Position numbers and translations under genes: made by a program
Shown here: piece by piece, positions 45,745-55,828 of the stretch
How positions within the stretch are numbered: the stretch's first letter is position 1
Layout: every line of letters begins with the position of its first letter
Notes under the pieces: model-generated
Databases searched by the model: none
What the model was told of the DNA's origin: nothing
What the model saw: the letters and a program-made list of their open reading frames with translations, nothing else
From: Bowmanella sp. JS7-9
Lineage (GTDB): Bacteria; Pseudomonadota; Gammaproteobacteria; Enterobacterales; Alteromonadaceae
Assembly (NCBI RefSeq): GCF_004329715.1
Contig: NZ_JXSY01000022.1
Span: 1 to 64,000, forward strand
DNA length: 64,000 nt
Direction of reading: 5' to 3'

Positions 45745-47310
45745 GTGTCAGGTAGGTTGTTAAAGTCCGGGATTATTGTCAGCGTAATGACGCTGATTAG
45801 TCGCGTGTTGGGACTGGTGCGCGATGTGGTGGTGGCCGGATTGCTCGGTGCCGGTGGCATGGCCGATGTGTTCTTTTTTGCCAATAAAATTCCTAACTTT
45901 TTGCGCCGTCTGTTTGCAGAAGGGGCGTTTGCCCAGGCGTTTATCCCGGTTCTGACCGAAGTAGAACACGGCGGAGACAAAGCCGCGTTACGCCTGTTTC
46001 TGGCGCGGGTGTCCGGCACGTTAGGCACGCTGGTACTGGCGGTAACGGTACTGGGCGTGATTGGCTCGCCGATTCTGGCTATGTTGTTTGGTACGGGTTG
46101 GTTTGTGGATTATCTGGACGGTAATCCGGATGGCGAGAAGTATCTGCTTTCGGCACTGATGCTGAAAATCACCTTTCCATATCTGTTTTTTATCACCCTC
46201 ACTGCACTGTCTGGCGCGGTGTTGAACACGCTTAATCGGTTCGCCGTCGCAGCATTTACGCCGGTTTTACTGAATGTGGCGATTATCGTCGCGGCCCTTT
46301 ATCGCGCCCCTTATATGGATACGCCTGCCGTTGGGCTGGCGTGGGGCGTCTTTGCCGGTGGGATTATTCAACTGGTGTTTCAGATCCCTTATCTGGTCAA
46401 TGCCGGGGTATTGGTGCGCCCACAATGGGGCTGGTCTGATCCAAAGGTGACCAAAGTACGCCGCCTGATGATTCCGGCGTTATTTGGCGTATCGGTCAGT
46501 CAAATTAATCTGCTGTTTGATACCTTTATTGCCAGTTTTTTACAGGATGGCGCCATCAGTTGGTTGTATTACAGCGATCGTTTACTGGAATTCCCGCTGG
46601 GGTTGTTTGGTATCGCCATCGCCACGGTGATTTTACCTACTTTGTCACGCAATCATGTGGCCACCGATAACACGCAATTTTCGGCCAACATGGACTGGGG
46701 CGTGCGTATGGTCTGCCTGCTTGGCATTCCCGCCGCAGCCGCGTTAATTGTGTTGGCGGCGCCGATGCTGACGGTGCTGTTTGAGCGCGCCGAGTTCAGT
46801 GCCAATGATACCCAGATGGCCGCCATGAGTTTGATGGCTTACGCCAGTGGATTGCTGTTCTTTATGTTGATTAAAGTGCTGGCCAATGGCTTTTTTGCCC
46901 GCCAGGACACCAAAACCCCGGTACGTTTTGGTATCACAGCGATGCTGGCCAATATGCTGTTTAACGTGATTTTTGCCATCCCCTATGGCTACGTGGGGCT
47001 GGCTATGGCCACAGCCGCTTCAGCGCTGTTAAATGCGGGCTTGTTGTACCGCGAGTTGCATCGTCTGGGCGTCTACCGAATAAGTCGCAAGACGCTGGTG
47101 TTTATACTGCAGGTGATGATTGCCAGTGTGGTGATGGTGGCAGTGCTGTTATTGTTGATGCGCTGGTTGCCGGTACTGGGTGTGAGCAATGAACCAGAGC
47201 GGATCATGCAACTGGTCGCACTGATCGTGTGTGGTGCAGTGACCTTCGGGTTGATGTGGCTGTTGGCGGGTGGGCGAGTCAGCACCCTGATGCAGCGAAA
47301 TAGCCAATAA
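45745..47310 (+). CDS. murJ: Lipid II flippase MurJ
   Basis: A 521-residue MOP-superfamily inner membrane protein with about 14 helices that flips lipid II for peptidoglycan synthesis. The beginning SGIIVSVMTLISRVLGLVRDVVVAGLLGAGGMADVFFFANKIPNFLRRLFAEGAFAQAFIPV is highly typical, with the essential Arg residues of the central cavity. The GTG start has AAGGA (45733-45737) before it. A terminator follows the stop codon. Its place before ribF-ileS-lspA is normal for gammaproteobacteria, though no rpsT lies between here. Confidence 0.97.
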   Translation: MSGRLLKSGIIVSVMTLISRVLGLVRDVVVAGLLGAGGMADVFFFANKIPNFLRRLFAEGAFAQAFIPVLTEVEHGGDKAALRLFLARVSGTLGTLVLAVTVLGVIGSPILAMLFGTGWFVDYLDGNPDGEKYLLSALMLKITFPYLFFITLTALSGAVLNTLNRFAVAAFTPVLLNVAIIVAALYRAPYMDTPAVGLAWGVFAGGIIQLVFQIPYLVNAGVLVRPQWGWSDPKVTKVRRLMIPALFGVSVSQINLLFDTFIASFLQDGAISWLYYSDRLLEFPLGLFGIAIATVILPTLSRNHVATDNTQFSANMDWGVRMVCLLGIPAAAALIVLAAPMLTVLFERAEFSANDTQMAAMSLMAYASGLLFFMLIKVLANGFFARQDTKTPVRFGITAMLANMLFNVIFAIPYGYVGLAMATAASALLNAGLLYRELHRLGVYRISRKTLVFILQVMIASVVMVAVLLLLMRWLPVLGVSNEPERIMQLVALIVCGAVTFGLMWLLAGGRVSTLMQRNSQ

Positions 47311-47316
47311 TTCAGC

Positions 47317-47352
47317 ATTGGCGGACAATTTGCCGCCAATGTGCCTTTTTTT
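47317..47352 (+). terminator. murJ: murJ terminator
   Basis: An 8-bp stem (ATTGGCGG / CCGCCAAT) with an 8-base loop, followed four bases later by a run of seven T, starts 7 bp after the murJ stop codon. Confidence 0.75.
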
Positions 47353-47406
47353 ACACCTTTAGTCGGTTATAATCCCTCGCTTTACGTCGGCAAAATTGGG
47401 GAATTC

Positions 47407-48333
47407 GTGGAGCTGGTTCGCGGTCTGCACAACCTGCGCAGTAAACATCATGGCTGTGTGCTTACCATCGGGAAATTTGATGGTGTGCATTTAGGGCATC
47501 AGGCCGTATTGGCGAATGTTTGCCAAGAAGCGGAAGCACGTCAGTTGCCCGCCACAGTGATGGTTTTTGAACCTCAGCCAGAAGAGTTTTTTGCACCCCA
47601 GCGTGCACCTGCACGTCTGTCCCGCCTGCGTGACAAATACAATGAACTGCGCCGTATCGGAATCGACCGCCTGCTGTGTATGCGCTTTGATCAGCATTTC
47701 GCCAGTTGGCCAGCAGAGGCGTTTATCCGCGAGTTGCTGGTGGAGCGACTCGGCGTGAAGTTTTTGGTGGTCGGTGACGATTTTCGTTTTGGTCAGGGCC
47801 GACAGGGCGATTTTGCTATGTTGCTCGCCGCCGGCAAACAATATGGCTTTGAGGTGGTCAGTACCCAGAGTTTCCGTCTAGAGGACTGTCGTATCAGTTC
47901 TTCCGCGGTGCGCGACGCGCTCAAACAGGGAGATCTGGCCAGTGCACAAATGATGCTGGGTCGCCCCTATAGCATTGCCGGTAAAGTCGTGCACGGACAG
48001 AAAAAAGGCCGCACCATTGGCTTTCCTACCGCCAACGTTTTATTGAAACGTTGTGTTTCGCCGGTCAGCGGCGTATTCGCGGTTACCGTTAACAGTGCCT
48101 TTGGCCAGTTTTTCGGGGTGGCGAACATTGGTACGCGCCCCACAGTAGATGGCGTAAAACCACTGCTGGAAGTGCATATTTTTGATTTCGACCAACATTT
48201 ATATGGCCAGCAAATTGAGGTGGTGCTGGGCAAAAAGTTACGTGACGAGCTTAAATTTGACTCGTTTGAACACCTCAAAAAGCAAATAGAAATTGATGTG
48301 CAGCAGGCACGGGATTTTTATCGGCACAACTAA
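47407..48333 (+). CDS. ribF: Bifunctional riboflavin kinase / FAD synthetase
   Basis: A 308-residue enzyme (E. coli: 313) that makes FMN and FAD. The adenylyltransferase half carries VLTIGKFDGVHLGHQAVL and DFRFGQGRQGDF; the kinase half has GKVVHGQKKGRTIGFPTANV and GVANIGTRPTV. I chose the GTG at 47407 (VELVRGLHNLRS, with GGGGA just before it) because the family starts there; the reading frame is open upstream to 47341, but this would overlap the murJ terminator and its T-run. Confidence 0.95.
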   Translation: MELVRGLHNLRSKHHGCVLTIGKFDGVHLGHQAVLANVCQEAEARQLPATVMVFEPQPEEFFAPQRAPARLSRLRDKYNELRRIGIDRLLCMRFDQHFASWPAEAFIRELLVERLGVKFLVVGDDFRFGQGRQGDFAMLLAAGKQYGFEVVSTQSFRLEDCRISSSAVRDALKQGDLASAQMMLGRPYSIAGKVVHGQKKGRTIGFPTANVLLKRCVSPVSGVFAVTVNSAFGQFFGVANIGTRPTVDGVKPLLEVHIFDFDQHLYGQQIEVVLGKKLRDELKFDSFEHLKKQIEIDVQQARDFYRHN

Positions 48334-48408
48334 GTTTCATTTGCCAGAAAATGATACTATCTGGCGATTAGTATTTAAGCGTACATACAAGACTGGATTT
48401 AAGGATTC

Positions 48409-51237
48409 ATGAGCGATTACAAACCTACCCTGAATTTGCCGGAAACTGAGTTTCCCATGCGCGGTAACCTCGCCCAGCGCGAGCCACAAATGCTCAGCGA
48501 ATGGAGCGACAAGAAGCTCTATTACAAAATCCGTGATGCCAAAAAAGGTAAAAAGCCTTTTGTGCTGCATGACGGCCCTCCGTATGCCAACGGCAACATT
48601 CACATTGGCCATGCGGTTAATAAAATCCTTAAAGACATTATTGTTAAGTCCAAGACCCTGTCCGATTTCGATGCACCCTATGTGCCCGGTTGGGATTGTC
48701 ACGGCCTGCCTATCGAGTTGATGGTTGAAAAGAAAGTCGGCAAACCAGGCAAGAAAGTCTCAGCGGCCGAATTCCGTCAACATTGCCGTGATTACGCAGA
48801 AACGCAAATCGCTGGCCAGAAAGCGGACTTCGTGCGCTTAGGCGTGTTGGGTGAATGGGACAACCCGTATAAAACCATGGATTTTCGCTCTGAGGCGGAC
48901 ATCATCCGTGTGCTCGGCAAGATTATTGAAAATGGTCACCTGCAAAAAGGCTTTAAGCCCGTGCACTGGTGTACTGATTGCGGCTCTGCGCTAGCGGAAG
49001 CGGAAGTAGAGTATAAAGACAAGCATTCGCCGGCCATCGATGTGGCGTTTGACGCAGTAGACAGCGATGCGGTGGCGGCGTTATTTGACCATCCACAAGG
49101 CCATGCCGGTGAGGGTACGGTGCGAGCGGTGATCTGGACTACCACGCCGTGGACGTTGCCAGCGAACCGCGCAATCTGTTTGCATCCTGCGGTGGATTAC
49201 ACCCTGGTGCAGGTAGAAAAAGACGGCGTTAAGCAGCGTTTGATCATCGCCAGTGATCTGGTCAAAGATTGTATGGATCGCTTTGGGGTAGAGCATTATC
49301 ACGCACTGGGCTTTGCCAAAGGTGGCAAGCTGGAAAATGTGCAGATGCGTCACCCGTTTCTGGACTTCGTCGTGCCGATGATCCTGGGCGAGCACGTCAC
49401 CACTGACTCAGGTACCGGTGCCGTGCATACTGCCCCAGGCCATGGTGTGGACGACTTCAATGTGGGCCGCAATTACAATCTGGAAGTGGCAAACCCGGTT
49501 GGCGCCAATGGTGTTTATCTGGAAGACACGCCATTTTTTGCCGGTCAGCATGTATTCAAAGCCAATACTCCTATCGTCGAACTGCTGGCAGAAAAAGGTG
49601 CATTGATGCATCACCACGCATTTGAGCACAGTTATCCGCACTGCTGGCGCCACAAAACGCCGATTATTTTCCGTGCTACGCCACAATGGTTTGTCAGCAT
49701 GGACAAAGCCGGCTTGCGTCAGGATTCATTGAACGAAATTAAGAAGACCCAGTGGATCCCTGAATGGGGTGAAGGCCGTATCTCCGCCATGGTGGAAGGC
49801 CGTCCTGACTGGTGTATCTCGCGCCAGCGCACCTGGGGTGTACCGATTGCCCTGTTTGTCGACAAAGACACCGGTGATCTGCATCCGAATACCGCAAACT
49901 TGCTGGAATCGGTTGCTAATGAGGTGGAAAGCAAAGGTATTCAGGCCTGGTGGGATCTGGATAGTGAAGCCTTGTTGGGCGCGGATGCGCAGCAATATGT
50001 CAAAGTGGCAGATACGCTGGATGTTTGGTTTGACTCAGGCGTGACCCATTATTTTGTGGTGGATCGTCGTGATGATATTCCTGCTGCAGCTGATTTGTAT
50101 CTGGAAGGCTCAGACCAACACCGCGGCTGGTTTATGTCCTCATTGATGACCTCGGTTGCCATGCACGGTCATGCACCTTACAAGCAAGTACTGACCCATG
50201 GTTTTACCGTGGATGCGCACGGCAAGAAAATGTCTAAGTCATTGGGCAACGTGGTGTCGCCGCAGGACGTGGTAAATAAACTGGGCGCGGATATTCTGCG
50301 TTTGTGGGTTGCCTCGACTGATTATCGTGGCGAGATGACGGTATCTGACGAAATTCTCAAGCGTGCGGCCGACGCCTATCGTCGTATTCGCAATACCGCT
50401 CGTTTCCTGCTGGCGAACCTAAATGGCTTTAATCCGGCCTCTGATGCAGTAGCGCTGGATGACATGGTCGCGCTGGATCGTTGGGTTGTCGCCCGTGCGG
50501 CCAGTTTGCAACAGGATATTCTGCGCGATTATGAGAATTACGATTTCCTGCAAATCTGCCAGAAATTGATGCAGTTCTGTTCGGTAGAACTGGGTAGTTT
50601 CTATCTGGATATCATCAAAGATCGCCAGTACACCGCCAAGGCGGACAGCCATGCCCGTCGTAGCTGTCAAACCGCGCTGTATCATATTGCCGAAGGGCTG
50701 GTGCGCTGGATGGCACCGATTATGAGCTTTACCGCTCAGGAAGTGTGGCAGGCGCTGCCGGGTGAGCGCAGTGAGTTTGTGTTCACGGAAACTTGGTATG
50801 ATGGCTTGAACAATCTCAATATCACCGATGAATTAGGCGATAGCTTCTGGGCGGAGATTCTGACCGTCAAAGACGAAGTGAACGCGGCACTGGAAGCTGC
50901 TCGCCGTGACAACCTGATTGGTGGCTCACTGCAGGCTGAAGTGACCTTGTATGCAGGCACGGAACTGATGCAAGCACTGAACAAATTACAGGATGAATTA
51001 CGTTTCGTGCTGATTACCTCTAAAGCCTCGGTGGCTGCGGCCAGTGAGCGTCCGGCAGACGCCCGTTCTACTGAAGTTGACGGCCTGTGGATTAGCATTG
51101 CTAAATCAGCAGGGGAAAAGTGTGTACGTTGCTGGCATCACCGCGAAGATGTGGGTGCTGACACCGCGCATCCAGAATTGTGTTTACGTTGCGTAGACAA
51201 CGTCGACGGTGATGGGGAAGTGCGTCACTATGCTTAG
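48409..51237 (+). CDS. ileS: Isoleucyl-tRNA synthetase
   Basis: A 942-residue class I synthetase (E. coli: 938). The HIGH motif is in [14 protein letters not shown], the editing (CP1) domain has [18 protein letters not shown], and the KMSKS loop is [12 protein letters not shown]. The C-terminal zinc site has two cysteine pairs ([12 protein letters not shown] and CLRCVDN), typical of the bacterial, mupirocin-sensitive form. lspA overlaps its end by 8 bp. Confidence 0.98.
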   Translation: MSDYKPTLNLPETEFPMRGNLAQREPQMLSEWSDKKLYYKIRDAKKGKKPFVLHDGPPYANGNIHIGHAVNKILKDIIVKSKTLSDFDAPYVPGWDCHGLPIELMVEKKVGKPGKKVSAAEFRQHCRDYAETQIAGQKADFVRLGVLGEWDNPYKTMDFRSEADIIRVLGKIIENGHLQKGFKPVHWCTDCGSALAEAEVEYKDKHSPAIDVAFDAVDSDAVAALFDHPQGHAGEGTVRAVIWTTTPWTLPANRAICLHPAVDYTLVQVEKDGVKQRLIIASDLVKDCMDRFGVEHYHALGFAKGGKLENVQMRHPFLDFVVPMILGEHVTTDSGTGAVHTAPGHGVDDFNVGRNYNLEVANPVGANGVYLEDTPFFAGQHVFKANTPIVELLAEKGALMHHHAFEHSYPHCWRHKTPIIFRATPQWFVSMDKAGLRQDSLNEIKKTQWIPEWGEGRISAMVEGRPDWCISRQRTWGVPIALFVDKDTGDLHPNTANLLESVANEVESKGIQAWWDLDSEALLGADAQQYVKVADTLDVWFDSGVTHYFVVDRRDDIPAAADLYLEGSDQHRGWFMSSLMTSVAMHGHAPYKQVLTHGFTVDAHGKKMSKSLGNVVSPQDVVNKLGADILRLWVASTDYRGEMTVSDEILKRAADAYRRIRNTARFLLANLNGFNPASDAVALDDMVALDRWVVARAASLQQDILRDYENYDFLQICQKLMQFCSVELGSFYLDIIKDRQYTAKADSHARRSCQTALYHIAEGLVRWMAPIMSFTAQEVWQALPGERSEFVFTETWYDGLNNLNITDELGDSFWAEILTVKDEVNAALEAARRDNLIGGSLQAEVTLYAGTELMQALNKLQDELRFVLITSKASVAAASERPADARSTEVDGLWISIAKSAGEKCVRCWHHREDVGADTAHPELCLRCVDNVDGDGEVRHYA

Positions 51238-51730
51238 TGCCCTGAAAGATTCGGGCTTGCGCTGGCTATGGCTGAGCCTGATCGTAGTGATTGTCGATCA
51301 GGCCAGTAAGCTGTGGGTGCTGGACAATATGGCGTTGTACGAAACGATTTCAGTACTGCCGTTTTTCAATTTGTATCACGCCCACAATTACGGCGCGGCG
51401 TTCAGTTTTTTGCATGATGCCGAAGGCTGGCAGCGTTGGTTTTTTGTGATTATCGCAGTGGCCATCAGCGCGCTATTACTGGTATGGATGCGTAAATCAC
51501 CTGCGTCTGAGCGCTTATTACCCGCCGCATATGCATTAGTTATCGGTGGGGCGCTGGGCAACCTGTACGACCGCCTGATGTATGGCTACGTGGTGGATAT
51601 GATTCAGGTGTTTTATCAGGATTGGTATTACCCGACCTTTAATATCGCAGACTCCGCCATCTGTATCGGCGGTGCGTTGCTGATTTTTGATGCGTTTCGC
51701 ACTAAACCACAAGAGGTAACACATGGCTGA
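51230..51730 (+). CDS. lspA: Lipoprotein signal peptidase (signal peptidase II)
   Basis: A 166-residue inner membrane aspartyl protease with four helices. The catalytic Asp residues lie in [19 protein letters not shown] and [15 protein letters not shown]. The N-terminus [10 protein letters not shown] form ([14 protein letters not shown]) is also typical. The ATG at 51230 (MLSALKDSG) is preceded by GGGGAAG; an earlier GTG in frame would overlap ileS further. It matures the lipoproteins seen in this window. Confidence 0.96.
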   Translation: MLSALKDSGLRWLWLSLIVVIVDQASKLWVLDNMALYETISVLPFFNLYHAHNYGAAFSFLHDAEGWQRWFFVIIAVAISALLLVWMRKSPASERLLPAAYALVIGGALGNLYDRLMYGYVVDMIQVFYQDWYYPTFNIADSAICIGGALLIFDAFRTKPQEVTHG

Positions 51731-52160
51731 TATCGTTATCGGTCCTGGCAGCCAGGTTGTGCTGCATTTTGATTTAAAACTCACCGACGGCTCCGCGGCC
51801 GACAGTACCCGCGTCCATAACAAGCCAGCCAAGTTAACCATGGGTGACGGTAACCTGACTGAGGGCTTTGAACGCTGTCTATTGGGCCTCAAACAAGGTG
51901 ATAAAAAGGAATTTACCCTGACGCCGGAGCAGGCGTTTGGTCAACCGAATCCAGACAATATTCATCATATGGATCGCAGCCGTTTTGGCGGGGATGCACC
52001 GGCCGAAGTCGGCATGATTATCGCCTTTACCCAACCGGATGGCGCTGAAATTCCGGGTATTATCCGCGATGTGACCGGGCATTCTGTCACGGTGGATTTC
52101 AATCACCCGTTAGCCGGGCAAACCGTTATCTTTGCGGTCGAAATTTTAGAGGTGGCCTGA
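51723..52160 (+). CDS. fkpB: FKBP-type peptidyl-prolyl isomerase (SlpA/FkpB)
   Basis: A 145-residue FKBP-fold protein. FKBP strands with [51 protein letters not shown] and the inserted IF domain (~65-130) match SlyD/SlpA-type isomerases and chaperones. No histidine-rich tail is present, as in SlpA rather than SlyD. It overlaps lspA by 8 bp and is followed by ispH after 1 bp, giving the conserved lspA-fkpB-ispH order. Confidence 0.95.
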   Translation: MADIVIGPGSQVVLHFDLKLTDGSAADSTRVHNKPAKLTMGDGNLTEGFERCLLGLKQGDKKEFTLTPEQAFGQPNPDNIHHMDRSRFGGDAPAEVGMIIAFTQPDGAEIPGIIRDVTGHSVTVDFNHPLAGQTVIFAVEILEVA

Positions 52161-52161
52161 T

Positions 52162-53106
52162 ATGCAGATTCATTTAGCCAACCCCCGTGGATTTTGTGCC
52201 GGTGTTGACCGAGCGATCACCATCGTCGAGCGGGCGCTGGAAATGTTTAATCCACCCATTTATGTGCGCCATGAAGTGGTACACAACAAATTCGTGGTTG
52301 AAGGGCTCCGTGCCCGTGGCGCAGTGTTTGTTGATGAACTGCATGAAGTGCCGGATGACAATATCGTAATTTTCTCTGCCCACGGCGTATCACAGGCGGT
52401 CAGACAGGAAGCAGAGCGACGCGGCCTGAAAGTGTTTGATGCCACCTGTCCGCTGGTAACTAAAGTGCATATGGAAGTGACCCGCGCCAGCAAAAAAGGT
52501 GTGGAGTGCATTCTGATCGGCCATGCTGGTCACCCGGAAGTAGAAGGCACCATGGGCCAATACAGTAATCCGCAAGGCGGGATTTATCTGGTTGAGTCAG
52601 TGGACGATGTAGCAAATTTAACGGTTAAAAATCCGCAAAAGCTGTATTTCTGTAGTCAGACAACCTTGTCTGTAGATGACACGGCGGATGTGATTGATGC
52701 ACTACAGGCGCGTTTCACTGCGATTGAAGGGCCGCGTAAAGATGATATCTGTTATGCCACGCAGAACCGTCAGGATGCGGTGCGGGAACTGGCAGACAGG
52801 GTTGATTTACTCTTGGTGGTTGGTGCGCAAAATAGCTCTAATTCCAATCGCTTACGTGAACTGGCCGAAAAAATGGGCACCCGTGCGCATCTGATTAATG
52901 ATGCCGATTGTATCGAATCGGCCTGGTTTGATGGCGTGACCAATGTGGGCGTCACCGCCGGCGCGTCTGCACCGGAGGTCCTGGTGCAGGGCGTCATTGC
53001 GCGTTTACGTGAACTAGGCGCCACCATGGTTACCGAAGTTCAGGGCCGTGAGGAAAATATCGAATTTGCCGTACCGAAAGAGCTACAGGTTAGGCAAGTC
53101 AGTTAA
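52162..53106 (+). CDS. ispH: 4-hydroxy-3-methylbut-2-enyl diphosphate reductase
   Basis: A 314-residue 4Fe-4S enzyme, last step of the MEP isoprenoid pathway. The cluster cysteines are in [24 protein letters not shown] and NSSNSNR-preceding blocks such as [11 protein letters not shown] is the near one; [10 protein letters not shown] and [17 protein letters not shown] carry the catalytic histidines. Length and blocks match E. coli IspH (316). With ispD and ispF near 40 kb, three MEP genes lie in the window. It ends 5 bp from the convergent pilE-like gene. Confidence 0.97.
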   Translation: MQIHLANPRGFCAGVDRAITIVERALEMFNPPIYVRHEVVHNKFVVEGLRARGAVFVDELHEVPDDNIVIFSAHGVSQAVRQEAERRGLKVFDATCPLVTKVHMEVTRASKKGVECILIGHAGHPEVEGTMGQYSNPQGGIYLVESVDDVANLTVKNPQKLYFCSQTTLSVDDTADVIDALQARFTAIEGPRKDDICYATQNRQDAVRELADRVDLLLVVGAQNSSNSNRLRELAEKMGTRAHLINDADCIESAWFDGVTNVGVTAGASAPEVLVQGVIARLRELGATMVTEVQGREENIEFAVPKELQVRQVS

Positions 53107-53111
53107 TCTCA

Positions 53112-53483
53112 TTACCAACATGCTGCCGGGGATTTTGTCATAGATTGATCCAGTGACAATACCTGGCAGGCTGCTTCATCACTGGTCTGTGAACCTCTTG
53201 CCGTCGCGGTCAGGCTATAGGTGGTGGCAGATTGTGCAGCTACCGCATAGGTATAAAAATCACTGACAGGCACGCCCAGCTCAGCAGTGGTGGCATAGGC
53301 ATTATTTTCCAGTCTGAATTGTTCCTGAGCTAGCTGCAGACGTAGTAGTTGTTGTTTGGCATCATCGCGCCTGGCGACAATTACGCGCTCGTTAAAGGTT
53401 GGTACCGCAATCACCACAATAATGCCGAGGATGGCTAACGCCACCATTATTTCAATCAAAGTAAACCCGCTAATACGTTTCAT
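53112..53483 (-). CDS. pilE: Type IV pilin, PilE-like
   Basis: A 123-residue prepilin with a six-residue leader and the class III signal (MKRISG/FTLIEIMVALAILGIIVVIAVPTF; Glu at +5). The globular part has RRDDAKQQLLRLQLAQEQFRLENNAYAT, typical of PilE minor pilins, and a C-terminal disulfide candidate between the cysteines of EAACQVL and PAACW. It is on the minus strand, alone, convergent with ispH and divergent from fimT; in Pseudomonas and relatives pilE closes the plus-strand operon instead. The prepilin peptidase PilD is not in the window. Confidence 0.9.
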   Translation of the reverse strand: MKRISGFTLIEIMVALAILGIIVVIAVPTFNERVIVARRDDAKQQLLRLQLAQEQFRLENNAYATTAELGVPVSDFYTYAVAAQSATTYSLTATARGSQTSDEAACQVLSLDQSMTKSPAACW

Positions 53484-53569
53484 TCTGTGCCGATACCTAT
53501 ATGCTGAAGGAATTGTTTATATACTAGTGCTTAGGTAAAAATAAAAGCGAACGTTTTTAGGTATAGCTA
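53484..53569. promoter_or_regulatory. Divergent pilE / fimT promoter region
   Basis: An AT-rich 86-bp gap. On the plus strand TATACT (53520-53525) is a plausible -10 for the fimT operon, without a convincing -35. Three related elements occur: ATACCTA (53493-53499), TTAGGTA (53531-53537 by eye) and TTAGGTATAG (53557-53566); the last lies 3 bp before the fimT ATG and may double as its ribosome binding site. Its exact reverse complement is found upstream of pilV. Confidence 0.4.
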
Positions 53570-54094
53570 ATGGCAACCAGGTACATACAACAAGGTTTCA
53601 CCCTGATTGAGCTACTGGTGACTGTCGCGGTGATGGCGATCCTGGTCACTATGGGCGCACCTGCGATTCTGGATGCATTAAAGTCAAATACCGTGAAAGG
53701 CGCCGCAGATGGCAGTTATTACGCGTTGCAATACGCGCGCAGCGTGGCGATTTCGAAAGGGGTGGATGCCAACATTGATTTCCAGGATGGGGCAAATTGG
53801 TGTGTCGGGATAAGTGATGCCGGCGTATGTGATTGTTCCGTTGCTGCCAGCTGCACGGTAGATGGAGTTGAGCAACGGGTATTAGCTGCCGATTATCGTA
53901 ATGTCACTATGCAGAATGTCACCTTCGTGGATCAGCGTAGTGTCATTGATAGCCGCAGAGGACTGGCCATCGGCAACGCCGGTCAACTGGAATTTACCGA
54001 CGGCACCAATACATTGCGCCTGGTGTTGAGCAATCTGGGCCGACCGCGCATATGTGTGGCCGCTGGCACAGTGACCAGTTATGAGGATTGCTGA
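53570..54094 (+). CDS. fimT: Minor pseudopilin FimT/FimU (GspH-like)
   Basis: A 174-residue prepilin. The signal is YIQQG/FTLIELLVTVAVMAILVTMGAP with Glu5, then a GspH-type domain (SYYALQYARSVAISKG and the closing LSNLGRPRICVAAG). Four cysteines cluster mid-protein (NWCVGISDAGVCDCSVAASC) and two sit near the C-terminus, suggesting several disulfides. It would be part of the initiation complex at the pilus tip. It is followed with no gap by a PilW-like gene (TGA then ATG). Confidence 0.9.
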   Translation: MATRYIQQGFTLIELLVTVAVMAILVTMGAPAILDALKSNTVKGAADGSYYALQYARSVAISKGVDANIDFQDGANWCVGISDAGVCDCSVAASCTVDGVEQRVLAADYRNVTMQNVTFVDQRSVIDSRRGLAIGNAGQLEFTDGTNTLRLVLSNLGRPRICVAAGTVTSYEDC

Positions 54095-54709
54095 ATGAAT
54101 AAGCAACGCGGGGCCACATTGATTGAAATGATGATTGCGATGTTGCTGGGCATCACTGCATTGTCAGTGTTGTCCTCGGTTATCGGCATGGGTGTCGGAT
54201 CAAATGGCCGCATGCTGGCGCAAACCCGACTCAAAGAAGAACTCTCCTCGATAATGGCGCTGATTGTGCGTGATGTGCGCCGTGCAGGCTACTTCGCCAA
54301 CACGAATCTGATGGTGGCCGATCCCACCAATAATCCTAACCCGTTTGCCAACTCCATTGTAGTGAGTGAATTCGCCGGTGAAGCGGCCAATAGCTGCTTG
54401 CTGTATAGCTATGACGGAAATGGCAATGGCGTGATTGATGCTGCACCGAGCGAAGCCTACGGTTTTCGTCTTCGGGAAAACAGTCTGGAAATGCGTCAGG
54501 GCGGTTTGACCTGCACTGAGGCAGGGTGGCAGGACCTTACCGATGATGATGTGGTGAGTGTAACCGGCCTGACATTTAACGTGGTGCAGACGGTGGCCAA
54601 TAACGTCAATAGTTACGAAGTCACGGTAACATTGCAGGGTACATTGGCCGATCTACCTAATGTCTCCCGTACATACGCAGAGACTTTCCTGGTGCGCGCT
54701 TATGATTAA
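54095..54709 (+). CDS. PilW-like minor pilin (set A)
   Basis: A 204-residue prepilin-like protein. The class III signal is QRG/ATLIEMMIAMLLGITALSVLSSV, with Ala rather than Phe at +1 and Glu at +5. LKEELSSIMALIVRDVRRAGYFA is the hallmark of PilW/GspJ-type pilins, followed by a mostly beta domain with YSYDGNGNGVIDAAP, which looks like a Ca2+-binding loop. It starts directly after the fimT stop and overlaps the next gene by 8 bp. A second, longer PilW is encoded at 58617. Confidence 0.85.
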   Translation: MNKQRGATLIEMMIAMLLGITALSVLSSVIGMGVGSNGRMLAQTRLKEELSSIMALIVRDVRRAGYFANTNLMVADPTNNPNPFANSIVVSEFAGEAANSCLLYSYDGNGNGVIDAAPSEAYGFRLRENSLEMRQGGLTCTEAGWQDLTDDDVVSVTGLTFNVVQTVANNVNSYEVTVTLQGTLADLPNVSRTYAETFLVRAYD

Positions 54710-55820
54710 TGCTCAATTAGCCAAACAGCGCGGTGCTGCCATCTTGATTTCTGTGGTGCTGTTGCTGGTGCTGGTGTTACTGGTCAGCCTGTACACCGGC
54801 AAAATCAAATCCCTTGAACACAAAGTGTTACTCAACGAACAGAATTATCGTTTGGCGTTTGCAGCGTCCGAAGCGGGCCTGATGCACGGTTTTGGCATGT
54901 TGGATGCTGATCCGGATTGGCTCGGTGGCCCGGATGCACAGGTGCTGGGTAACAACGCCGGATTTACCGTACAGGGTGTGCGTCAGTTGGTGGTGCGTGA
55001 TTCCGGCGAACTGACGTTGCTAACCCTGACATCTACCGGCACATCTCCAGATGGTCTGGCGACGGTAAATATGAGCGAGCAGGCCATTCAGTATTCGTTA
55101 TTGGCTAACGCACCGGATGCACCTTTGATTGTCGCGGGCGGGTTAGCCGTCGGTGGTAATTTCGAAGTGACAGCGAACCCCAATGGTGGTGGGACGGGTG
55201 TGCCGCTGTCCATCTGGACTGATCAGGCCGTTGACCTAAACAATGGTTCAGGCACTACCTGTGGATTGTATGAATACAATCAGGGCAATTGCTCGAGCGA
55301 ACCCTATTCAGAAGCTGGGTTTAAAGGCCTGGACATTGTTGATAATGACCCGGGGTTTCCCGATGACCTGATGGAATATCTGTTTAATGTGCCGGATGAC
55401 AACTGGGCAGATTTACGTGCCGATGCCACAGAGATTCTGGCCGATTGTACGACCCTCAGCGCGGCATCGGTTGGCCTTATCTGGGTTGATGGCGATTGTA
55501 CGATCAATGCCGGTACAGTCATTGGGACACCAACGTCGCCAGTGATTTTGATTGTCACCGACGGTGACATCAAGATGAATGGTGGTGCGTTGTTACATGG
55601 GATCTTGTTCTCATTCCGCAAACCCGGTGTGGTGGCGGATTTTGAAATCGATATGGCGGGTGGTGCACATGTTTTGGGTGTGGTGGCGTCCAATCACCCT
55701 GTTGGTCATGCAAATGGTACGTATAACGCTGTCTATGATGCCAGCGTACTGACGGCTATTGAACAGCATGATGCCTTTTTACGCGTAGCCAGAGTTCCTG
55801 GCTCGTGGCGGGACTTTTAG
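54702..55820 (+). CDS. Long PilX-like pilus assembly protein (set A)
   Basis: A 372-residue protein from the ATG at 54702, overlapping the PilW-like gene by 8 bp. The N-terminus AKQRG/AAILISVVLLLVLVLLVSLYTGK is a PilX-type signal/helix lacking Glu at +5, as is usual for PilX/GspK; FAASEAGLMHGFGML follows. The large C-terminal part ends with repeats resembling a beta-helix (IWVDGDCTINAGTVIGTP, VTDGDIKMNGGALLHGILFS, DMAGGAHVLGVVASN). At 372 residues it is about twice the PilX of the second set. GspK-like proteins cap pseudopilus tips, so a tip position is likely. Confidence 0.75.
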   Translation: MINAQLAKQRGAAILISVVLLLVLVLLVSLYTGKIKSLEHKVLLNEQNYRLAFAASEAGLMHGFGMLDADPDWLGGPDAQVLGNNAGFTVQGVRQLVVRDSGELTLLTLTSTGTSPDGLATVNMSEQAIQYSLLANAPDAPLIVAGGLAVGGNFEVTANPNGGGTGVPLSIWTDQAVDLNNGSGTTCGLYEYNQGNCSSEPYSEAGFKGLDIVDNDPGFPDDLMEYLFNVPDDNWADLRADATEILADCTTLSAASVGLIWVDGDCTINAGTVIGTPTSPVILIVTDGDIKMNGGALLHGILFSFRKPGVVADFEIDMAGGAHVLGVVASNHPVGHANGTYNAVYDASVLTAIEQHDAFLRVARVPGSWRDF

Positions 55821-55828
55821 GAGGCCAC

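Noticed and set aside
47341-47406. Upstream GTG start for ribF
   Set aside because: The added 22 residues cover the T-run of the murJ terminator and have no similarity to RibF.
48343-48365. GCCAGA / TCTGGC hairpin between ribF and ileS as a terminator
   Set aside because: The stem is only six pairs, has an 11-base loop and no T-run; ribF and ileS are usually co-transcribed.
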